Source of the DNA: Verrucomicrobiota bacterium
Lineage (GTDB): Bacteria; Verrucomicrobiota; Verrucomicrobiia; Limisphaerales; UBA9464
Direction of reading: 5' to 3'
NCBI GenBank assembly: GCA_947471985.1
Contig: CANIZL010000036.1
Location: 1-57,730, forward strand
DNA length: 57,730 bases
In this document: positions 50,725-57,730 of the stretch, piece after piece
How positions within the stretch are numbered: position 1 is the first letter of the stretch
Layout of the letters: every line of letters starts with the position of its first letter
Program-made: the position numbers and the translations under genes
The notes under the pieces: model-generated
The model's database searches: none
Seen by the model: the letters and a program-made list of their open reading frames with translations, nothing else
What the model was told of the DNA's origin: nothing

Positions 50725-52503
50725 TCACTTCGTCGCGGCTGCGGGGTCAAACCGGGCGCCGGACAGATCCAGTTGGTAAATCATCCCGGCGTAGCCCACC
50801 ACGTAGAGGTTTCCCGCGGCATCATTGGCGATGCAGGTGATGGCCTGAGGGGAGGTGGCGAGCTGACGGATCTCCTTGAGGGAGCGCTGATCGTGGGTCA
50901 GTCCCCAGACGCGTTTGGATTGATAATCCCCGAAAATATACACCCCGTAGAACGAGGAGTGGACATCCCCGCGATAAACGTGCCCGCCGATAACGGCCGA
51001 GCCGTGTTTGCGACGCGTGGCGAAGAGGGGGGCCACGTACTCAGCGCCGTCCCGACGGTGCGTTTGCGAGAACAGCTCGAAGCCTTCATAGACGTTCCAG
51101 CCGTAATTCTCCCCCCGGCGGACGAGATCGATTTCATCGCCCCGCTCCTGTCCCAGATCCGCCACCCAGAGATCACCCGTGAGGCTGTCGAAACTGAAGC
51201 GCCAGGGCTCGCGAAGTCCATAGGCCCAGATCTCCGGTCGCGCGTCCGTGCGTCCGAGAAACGGATTATCGGAGGGAATGCCGTACGGCAGGTCGGCCGC
51301 GGGATGGTCCACATCGATGCGCAGCATTTTGCCGAAGAGGCGTCGCAAATCCTGGGCCGATCCCTGCGGATCGAAGTTCGGAGCGGAGTCGCCCATGCCG
51401 AGATAGAGGAAGCCGTCGGGCCCGAATTGGATGCACCCGCCGTTGTGATGTTCCGCCACGCTGGGGATGGTCATCAGCCGTCGGGGCGGTTGTCCGGAGT
51501 CGCGGGCGAAATCGGCCGTCACCTGCCGTTCGAGTAACAAGGTGGTGATCTTTCCCACTTCCATCACTTGTTGTTTGACGTAGTACTTGCGGTTTTGGGC
51601 GAACTGCGGATGAAAGGCGATCCCCAGCAGGCCGTTCGGACCGCGCGCGCTAAAGACTTCCGGGGTGAAATCGGCGAACAGCGTTTTGTCCGCGTGCCCC
51701 GCGGACTTTTCCACGCGCCAGATGACGCCGGCCTGATGCGCCACCAGAAACCGATCCGGGAAGCCCGGGACTTGACCCATCCAGACGAGGCCGGTGGTGG
51801 CAGCGCCCGGGGTGCCGGCCGGAGCGGAAGCCACCTTCAGTTCGGCATCGAGGAGCGGCCGCAGAACGGCAGGAGGATTCAGCGCCGGGATGTTTTCCGG
51901 CATGCCATGAATATGTGAGAGGGCGTGGTCGGGTTGTTTGAGGCTCACCAGATATTCGATCAGGTCGGTGAACTCCGCCGGCGTCAGCCCGGTCTGCAAG
52001 CCTTCCGGCATCAGGGAAATATTGCTGCCGCGCTGCTCCCGGATGTCGGACGTGGCGATGCGAATCTTTTGTCCGTCGGCGATCATCAGCTCCACGGCGG
52101 AATCGGTCGCGAGCTTGAGCACCCCCTGGTATTCCTCACCCGATTTGGTGGTGACGAGGGTGGTGCTGTAGCCCACGGCAATCGTGGCGGACGGCTGCAG
52201 GACGGCGTCGATCAATTCGCGGCGCGCAAATCGATCACCGACCGCGGCCAGGTCCGGCCCCGCCCGGAGCCCGAGTCCATCGAGCGAATGACACTTGGAG
52301 CAGGCCAACCGCTTTTCGTCGGCGAAGAGCGTCCGTCCGCGAGCGACTTCGCCGTCGCGGGTCATGGCGGCCTGGCGATAGTCCTCGGGCGTGGTGGGTT
52401 TGCCGGTGGGCGGGTTCGCCTGGCCCAGCACCAGGAGACCCCCGCCCGCCAGCGAGGCGACGATGGGCGAGTAGCGGAGAAAACGGACGAGCACGGAGTT
52501 CAT
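50725..52503 (-). CDS. secreted cytochrome c / sorbosone-type sugar dehydrogenase
   Basis: The protein of about 592 residues begins MNSVLVRFLRYSP with a signal peptide. A cytochrome c domain with heme motif CSKCH follows (about residues 60-190, with LMPEGLQTGLT). The second half is a glucose/sorbosone-dehydrogenase propeller: LLGIAFHPQF, EHHNGGCIQFGPDGFLYLGMGD, GKMLRIDVDHP and WAYGLREPWRFSFD. Such fusions oxidise sugars and pass electrons to the heme. The longer upstream frame has no signal peptide and is not preferred; MPSMNSV three codons earlier is possible. Confidence 0.87.
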   Translation of the reverse strand: MNSVLVRFLRYSPIVASLAGGGLLVLGQANPPTGKPTTPEDYRQAAMTRDGEVARGRTLFADEKRLACSKCHSLDGLGLRAGPDLAAVGDRFARRELIDAVLQPSATIAVGYSTTLVTTKSGEEYQGVLKLATDSAVELMIADGQKIRIATSDIREQRGSNISLMPEGLQTGLTPAEFTDLIEYLVSLKQPDHALSHIHGMPENIPALNPPAVLRPLLDAELKVASAPAGTPGAATTGLVWMGQVPGFPDRFLVAHQAGVIWRVEKSAGHADKTLFADFTPEVFSARGPNGLLGIAFHPQFAQNRKYYVKQQVMEVGKITTLLLERQVTADFARDSGQPPRRLMTIPSVAEHHNGGCIQFGPDGFLYLGMGDSAPNFDPQGSAQDLRRLFGKMLRIDVDHPAADLPYGIPSDNPFLGRTDARPEIWAYGLREPWRFSFDSLTGDLWVADLGQERGDEIDLVRRGENYGWNVYEGFELFSQTHRRDGAEYVAPLFATRRKHGSAVIGGHVYRGDVHSSFYGVYIFGDYQSKRVWGLTHDQRSLKEIRQLATSPQAITCIANDAAGNLYVVGYAGMIYQLDLSGARFDPAAATK

Positions 52504-52726
52504 GGACGGCATTCGTTCCAACAGATTCGAACCATTCAACGGCCTGCGGTGACCAAGTCCTCCCGAGCGGAACTGCGGGAGCCGGCCAACGGAGTCGTGG
52601 AGTGAACAGCCACCTTGACGGTGCGGGAGCGACTTCACAATGCCGGCCTGCGCGGTGATTCACTGACGGGATGGGAAAACAGCTTCTTCGCCGATCTTTC
52701 GCTGGGTGTACGGCGGTCTGGAGGGT

Positions 52727-53044
52727 CACGCGGAGGCGCGGAGACGCGGAGGGGGGAGAGGCGTTGGGGTATGAACATTTCGGTTTTCTCCGCGTTCTCC
52801 GCGGCTCCGCGTGCAAAAATGTCTTTTTGGTGGGTGTGTTTTGGAAAAGAGGCACGCGGAGGCGCGGAGACGCGGAGGGGGAGAGGCGTTGAGGTATGAA
52901 CTTTTCGGGTTTCTCCGCGTTCTCCGCGGCTCCGCGTGCAAAAATGTCTTTTTGGTGGGTGTGCTTTGAAAAGGGGCACGCGGGGGCGTGGAGGGATTTA
53001 GTTCTTGGTTCCTCGTTTTTTTGCTTTCTCCGCGGCTTCGCGTG
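52727..53044. repeat. three CACGCGGAG hairpin elements
   Basis: Three elements lie at 52727-52812, 52853-52938 and 52977-53044 (the first two 126 bases apart). Each runs from a left arm (CACGCGGAGGCGCGGAGACG) to a right arm (CTCCGCGTTCTCCGCGGCTC, then CGCGTG). The arms can pair into a long hairpin. The spacers are alike (GCAAAAATGTCTTTTTGG). The third is more diverged and carries GTTCTTGGTTCCTCGTTTTT, also seen at 21716. The region from 52504 to 53271 has no other supported feature. Confidence 0.85.
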
Positions 53045-53271
53045 CGGAATGGGCTGATGGGATGGGGTGTTCACCCCACTGGGAGTTCCGGGCGGGGAAT
53101 TAAGCTGGGCGGACGCTTCGAAGCCGGCGGATGGCGTGGTTATGGGTTCCACGCCGCAGATGAGCCACGGCATTCGGGTGTGGCGGCGGGACGCTCACGC
53201 GCCTCGCCGTCCTTTTGCGTCGACGTTTGTCGACGTTGGAGCGGTCCAATGTGGTGGAAATCAGCAACGAC

Positions 53272-56200
53272 ATGCAGCACCTGCGCTTTCGCTGGCCAGC
53301 CTGGCTCACGGGAAGTCCGCATCCGCGCCCCGAGCTCGGCGAGCCGCCGCTGCGGGGGGAATTGTTCAGTGTTGAGCAATTATCCCGCTACGCCCAAACC
53401 CTCGCGACGAGTCACGCGGTGGTCACCCGACCGGGTTCGGATCAATTGCTCAGCCGTTTGGGCCAGAACGAGGACATCCTCCGGGCCTTCAATCGGAGCA
53501 CCCTCGAAGTGGGGCAGAGTCGTCGGGTCACCCCCGCCGCCGAATGGTTGCTTGATAATTTCTATCTGATTGAGGAACAGGTGCAGTTGGCGCGGCGCCA
53601 TCTGCCCCGGGGCTATAGCCGGGAATTGCCCTGGCTGGTTAACAGTGCATCGGCCGGATTTCCCCGGGTCTACGACATTGTGCTGGAGTTGATCTCGCAC
53701 GTGGACGCTCAGATCGATGCCGAGCCCCTGCGCGCGTTCATCGCCGCCTACCAGTCGGTGGCTTCGCTGAAGCTGGGTGAGCTATGGGCGATCCCCATCA
53801 TGTTGCGGCTGGGGTTGATCGAAAACCTGCAACGGGTCACGAGCCGGCTCATTCTCGCGCGGGCGGATCGGGACCTCGCGGACCGGTGGGTGGATCGCCT
53901 GCAACAGATGGCGGAGAAGAATCCGTCGCTCCTCGTGGTGGTGGTGGCGGATATGGCGAATTCGCACCTGCCGATCTCGAGTCCCTTCGTCGCCGAGTTC
54001 TGTCAGCGCCTCTCGCGCCAGAGTCCGGTCCTGCACCTGGCGCGCACGTGGATGGAACAACGGCTCGCCGAGCACGGATTGTCCATTGAGCAGCTGGTGC
54101 ACCTGGAAAGTCAAAGCCAGGCGGCCGATCAAGTGTCCGTCAGCCACAGCATCACAAGTCTGCGGCAGTTAAGCGCCTTCAACTGGAAGGAGTTTGTAGA
54201 GGCCTTGAGTGTGGTTGAGGCGACGCTGCGCACGGATCCGGCGGATGTTTACCGGACGATGGATTTTACCACCCGCGATCGTTACCGACATGTCATTGAG
54301 TATTTCGGCCGTCATTGCGCGGCCTCGGAATCGGAAGTCGCCCGCGGCGCAATCGAACTGGCGGGCGAAGCTGCGCGGCTGAAAGGGGTGAAGGATCGCA
54401 CGGCGCACGTGGGGTTCTACTTGATCGATCGGGGGCAGGCGGAACTCCGACGGCGCGTGCGGGCGCGTTGGCCCTGGTCTTCGAGTCTGGAACGGGCGAT
54501 CCGGCGTTTCCCGCTCACGTATTACACCGGGGGCATCGGGTTGTTGACCCTGTTGACCACGCTGGGGTTTCTGGCGGAGGCCCAGGCGCTGGGAGTGTCG
54601 GAAGGGCGGCTATTCCTGCTCGAACTGCTGGTGCTGATCTGCACCAGTCAATTGGCGGTCGCATTGATGAATTGGCTGACCACGCTGCTGGTGCAGCCGC
54701 ACCTGCTGCCGCGGCTGGATTATTCCGCAGGCATCGGCGTCGAAGGCCGGACGATGGTGGTGATACCAACATTGTTGTCGACCCTGGAAGGGGTGGATCA
54801 ACTGGTGGAGACACTGGAGATTCACTTTCTGGCGAATCGAGATGCCCAGCTGCAATTTGGTTTGCTGACGGATTTTGGGGACGCTCTGACGGAGCACCTA
54901 CCCGGGGATGAACCCCTGCAACGTCGGGCGCGGGAGGGGATTGAACGGCTCAATCGCAAGTATCAACTGGACCGGCCGGAGATTTTCTACCTCTTTCACC
55001 GACCCCGTCGCTGGAATGTGGGGGAGGGGATCTGGATGGGCTATGAGCGGAAGCGGGGCAAACTGGTGGAGTTCAATGCCGTCCTGCGGGGCGGCGGGGC
55101 GGAACGGTTCGCCGAGATTGTCGGCGACACGGCGTCGCTGAATTTGATCCGTTATGTCATAACCCTCGACACGGACACGCAGTTGCCCCGGGATGCCGCG
55201 CGCGAGTTGGCGGGCATGATGGCGCACCCGTTAAACCGACCGGTCTTCGATGCCGACCGGGGCGTCGTGGTGGAGGGCTATAGCATCCTCCAACCCCGGG
55301 TGGGTGTGAGTTTGCCGAGTTCCCGGCGCTCCTGGTTTGTTCGCCTCTTTGCGGGTGACGCGGGCATTGATCCCTATACCCGGGCGGTTTCGGACGTCTA
55401 TCAGGATCTGTTTCAGGAAGGTTCCTTCATCGGCAAGGGCATCTATGACGTCGATGCCTTTCAACGGGCGATGCATGGGCGTTGCCCGGAGAATGCTGTG
55501 CTCAGTCACGATTTGTTGGAAGCGTGTCACGCCCGTTCGGCGCTGGTTACGGATGTCCAGTTCTATGAGGATCATCCGTCGCGCTATAATGTCGACATTG
55601 CGCGACGGCATCGCTGGATTCGCGGGGACTGGCAGATCGCGCCGTGGTTGCTGCCGCGGGTGCCGGCGGTGGATTGCAGCCGGCTCGCGAACCCTCTGTC
55701 CGTGCTCTCGCAGTGGAAGATTTTTGATAATCTCCGGCGCAGTCTGGTGCCGGCGGGTTTGGTGCTGTTGTTGCTGGGTAATTGGTGGCTTTTCCCCGAA
55801 TTGGGCGGCCTTGGATCCTGGCTGGTGCTGGCGGTGATCGCCCTGCAGGGGGCACTGGCCGCCGTGCTGGGCGGGGTGCGCAAGGCGTCGGATCGTCCGT
55901 GGACCGCGCACGTCCGCACCGTGGTGCAGTCGGCCCTGCGGCAAGCGGGACAGATTTTTCTAACCTTGGCGTTTCTGCCCTATGACGCGTACATCGGTCT
56001 CGATGCCATCGGGCGGACGCTGTACCGACTGCGGGTGACGCGCCAACGACTCCTGGAATGGCGGACGTCGAGTGATTCCGAATTGACGGCCCGGACGGAT
56101 TGGGTGGGATTTTTATCGGCCATGTGGATGGTGCCCGCGCTGGCGCTGCTGAGTGGAGGGGCGCTTTTGCTGATTCAGCCTGACCAGTTTTGGCTGGCGC

Positions 56201-57600
56201 TGCCGATACTGATCGCGTGGCTGCTGGCGCCGGTGATTGCCTGGTGGATTAGTCAACCCATCGTCCTCCAGGCGCCGGATCTGACGGCGGAACAACTGAT
56301 GTTTCTGCGCCGCATGGCCCGTCGCACCTGGGGGTATTTTGAGGATTTCGTAACGGCAACGGACCACTGGTTGCCGCCGGACAACGTTCAGGAGATTCCC
56401 GCCCTCGCCGTCGCGTCGCGTACATCACCGACCAACATGGGTCTGTCGCTCCTGGCGAATCTGGCAGCGTGGGATCGGGGGTATCTTTCCGGCGGTGGTC
56501 TGATCCGTCGCACGCGTGACGCGCTGACGACGATGCAGGGATTGGAGCGATATCGGGGGCATTTCTATAACTGGTATGAAACCCGAAATCTTCAGCCCTT
56601 GTTGCCGCTCTATATTTCCAGTGTTGATAGTGGGAATTTGGCGGGGCATTTGCTGACGTTGGGTGCCGGTCTGCGGGAACAGGCGGATGCGCCGATCCTG
56701 CCGGATCAGGTGTGGTTGGGACTGGCGGACACGGTGGGTGTCCTCTTGGAGTATCGCCCGGACCACCCGGCCTGGCTCCAGCTCGGTCGGGATCTGGCCG
56801 CGCCACCAGTCGGGTTGCGAGCGGCGCAGACCCGGTTGGAGCGCTTGGTGGGGCTGCGCGATGGCCTCGCAATCGTGCCCTCGGAGGGGGATGTGACCGA
56901 CGCAGATTGGGCGCCCACGCTGGTGCGTCAGGGCGGGGATTATCTGGCGGATCTGGGACAGCTGGCGCCGTGGCTGGCGCTGGCCCCGCCCGTACCCAAT
57001 CCGGCCGGGGTGGGGGAGGGGGCGCCCTTGATCAGGCGTCGCCTGCACGAGCGTTTAGCCGCCTATGAGCGGGCGCCCACCCTGCGAGATCTGGCCGTGG
57101 TGGCCACGTTGTTGCAGCCGCTGATCGATGAAACCCTCGCGGCGCTGCCGGTGGGGGCGGATCCCTCCATCGCGGCGGAACGGGATTATCTTCAGGCGCT
57201 CGCCCGCTGTTTTCGTGAGGCGGAAACTCAAGCGAAGCAACGACTCGTCGAACTCGAATCGCTGGCCCGGCAGTGTGACGAACTGGCGGTGATGGATTTC
57301 ACCTTCCTGTTCGATATCACGCGGGACTTGTTTTCCGTGGGGTTCAACGTTGTCGAACGCCGGTGTGACAACAGCTTTTATGACCTGCTGGCGTCGGAGG
57401 CGCGCCTGTGCAGTTACGTCGCCATCGCGTTGGGGCAGGTGCCGCAGGAACACTGGTTTGCGCTGGGGCGCCTGCTGGTGGCCTCGCGGGGGGAACCGAT
57501 CCTGGTCTCGTGGAGCGGATCGATGTTTGAGTATCTCATGCCGCTGCTGGTGATGCCGAATTATGAGAACACGCTGCTCGATCCAACGGTGTCTGTCTAG
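53272..57600 (+). CDS. cyclic beta-glucan synthase (NdvB-like), truncated before the GH94 half
   Basis: The visible protein is about 1442 residues, roughly half the usual length of cyclic beta-1,2-glucan synthases. It has the N-terminal ELFSVEQL and LLDNFYLIEEQ blocks, membrane segments, a glycosyltransferase domain (VITLDTDTQLPRDAARELAG, GKGIYDVDAF) and a glycoamylase-like region (PLYISSVDSGNLAGHL). The end matches the family up to MPNYENTLLD; homologues then continue for about 1300 residues through a GH94 phosphorylase domain, but here PTVSV and a stop follow. The start MQHLRFRW is the first ATG; a GTG seven codons earlier and a TTG further up are alternatives. It is probably inactive in making cyclic glucan. 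Confidence 0.85.
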   Translation: MQHLRFRWPAWLTGSPHPRPELGEPPLRGELFSVEQLSRYAQTLATSHAVVTRPGSDQLLSRLGQNEDILRAFNRSTLEVGQSRRVTPAAEWLLDNFYLIEEQVQLARRHLPRGYSRELPWLVNSASAGFPRVYDIVLELISHVDAQIDAEPLRAFIAAYQSVASLKLGELWAIPIMLRLGLIENLQRVTSRLILARADRDLADRWVDRLQQMAEKNPSLLVVVVADMANSHLPISSPFVAEFCQRLSRQSPVLHLARTWMEQRLAEHGLSIEQLVHLESQSQAADQVSVSHSITSLRQLSAFNWKEFVEALSVVEATLRTDPADVYRTMDFTTRDRYRHVIEYFGRHCAASESEVARGAIELAGEAARLKGVKDRTAHVGFYLIDRGQAELRRRVRARWPWSSSLERAIRRFPLTYYTGGIGLLTLLTTLGFLAEAQALGVSEGRLFLLELLVLICTSQLAVALMNWLTTLLVQPHLLPRLDYSAGIGVEGRTMVVIPTLLSTLEGVDQLVETLEIHFLANRDAQLQFGLLTDFGDALTEHLPGDEPLQRRAREGIERLNRKYQLDRPEIFYLFHRPRRWNVGEGIWMGYERKRGKLVEFNAVLRGGGAERFAEIVGDTASLNLIRYVITLDTDTQLPRDAARELAGMMAHPLNRPVFDADRGVVVEGYSILQPRVGVSLPSSRRSWFVRLFAGDAGIDPYTRAVSDVYQDLFQEGSFIGKGIYDVDAFQRAMHGRCPENAVLSHDLLEACHARSALVTDVQFYEDHPSRYNVDIARRHRWIRGDWQIAPWLLPRVPAVDCSRLANPLSVLSQWKIFDNLRRSLVPAGLVLLLLGNWWLFPELGGLGSWLVLAVIALQGALAAVLGGVRKASDRPWTAHVRTVVQSALRQAGQIFLTLAFLPYDAYIGLDAIGRTLYRLRVTRQRLLEWRTSSDSELTARTDWVGFLSAMWMVPALALLSGGALLLIQPDQFWLALPILIAWLLAPVIAWWISQPIVLQAPDLTAEQLMFLRRMARRTWGYFEDFVTATDHWLPPDNVQEIPALAVASRTSPTNMGLSLLANLAAWDRGYLSGGGLIRRTRDALTTMQGLERYRGHFYNWYETRNLQPLLPLYISSVDSGNLAGHLLTLGAGLREQADAPILPDQVWLGLADTVGVLLEYRPDHPAWLQLGRDLAAPPVGLRAAQTRLERLVGLRDGLAIVPSEGDVTDADWAPTLVRQGGDYLADLGQLAPWLALAPPVPNPAGVGEGAPLIRRRLHERLAAYERAPTLRDLAVVATLLQPLIDETLAALPVGADPSIAAERDYLQALARCFREAETQAKQRLVELESLARQCDELAVMDFTFLFDITRDLFSVGFNVVERRCDNSFYDLLASEARLCSYVAIALGQVPQEHWFALGRLLVASRGEPILVSWSGSMFEYLMPLLVMPNYENTLLDPTVSV

Positions 57601-57730
57601 TTTCACAGGTAAGCTTTCATTGCAATGCGGAAGTGGCTCAGGGCGGCCGTCCAGCGCAGAGCGCGGATAATTCCGTTGCGCAGCGCCCGGATAAACTGGG
57701 CGGTCAATTGCACGATTGCCGGAAGTTTCT
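57601..57730 (-). mobile_element. possible end of an insertion sequence (partial)
   Basis: On the minus strand an open frame enters from the right edge and ends in a TGA at 57605-57603. About 41 residues are visible, basic and helical (for example ALRNGIIRALRWTAALSHFR), resembling the C-terminal end of a transposase but not diagnostic. It starts exactly where the cyclic glucan synthase reading breaks off, which suggests an insertion. The element boundary and family cannot be determined from the part visible. Confidence 0.35.

Overview
The window is high-GC bacterial DNA and most resembles a member of the Verrucomicrobiota. Pointers are two orphan prepilin-like proteins with an [14 protein letters not shown] start, secreted proteins that end in an FYRL-type C-terminal domain, a DUF5690/PhnZ phosphonate cluster, and many intergenic hairpin repeats. 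This placement is an inference from gene content; there is no rRNA in the window.

Positions 1-11,121 form a defence and competition island. The left edge is the C-terminal tail of an RHS-type protein followed by a small membrane protein. Next, on the minus strand, comes one tightly packed operon read hsdM, a 40-codon ORF, hsdS, HipA-like kinase, DUF3037, a chimeric remnant, ariA-like, ariB-like, hsdR. It is a type I restriction-modification system with two cargo modules between hsdS and hsdR. A PARIS-like ATPase/TOPRIM pair is one; a HipA-like kinase/DUF3037 pair is the other. A 93-codon scar made of an hsdR 5' end joined to an hsdS 3' end separates them, as expected if two hsdS-cargo-hsdR slots had been stacked.

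Positions 11,546-16,159 encode a giant secreted RCC1-repeat protein with 28 repeats in four sets of seven, separated by three Ig-like domains. An initiator-type tRNA-Met, rsmD, a serine hydrolase, a radical SAM protein, a LemA/TPM cluster, a secreted NHL-type protein, a conserved cytosolic protein and a MoxR/DUF58/VWA operon follow. A MlaE permease/ABC ATPase pair and a Ski2-like helicase come next. From 33.9 to 44.9 kb lie prepilin-like proteins, a TPR/ASPIC-UnbV pair, a HEAT lipoprotein, an FKBP isomerase, a class IV aminotransferase and a lipid-modification group (desaturase, COG2907 oxidoreductase, fatty acid hydroxylase).

From 45 kb there is an AT-rich unknown gene, a GDSL/SGNH esterase and a phosphonate cluster (alcohol dehydrogenase, PhnZ-like HD oxygenase, DUF5690 transporter). 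A cytochrome c/sorbosone-type dehydrogenase and a cyclic beta-glucan synthase gene close the window. The synthase stops before its GH94 half and is followed by what may be the end of a mobile element. Two matching arrays of about 520 bp (about 2.6 units of about 199 bp each) and a family of CACGCGGAG hairpins fill several intergenic gaps. I saw no CRISPR array, rRNA or riboswitch.
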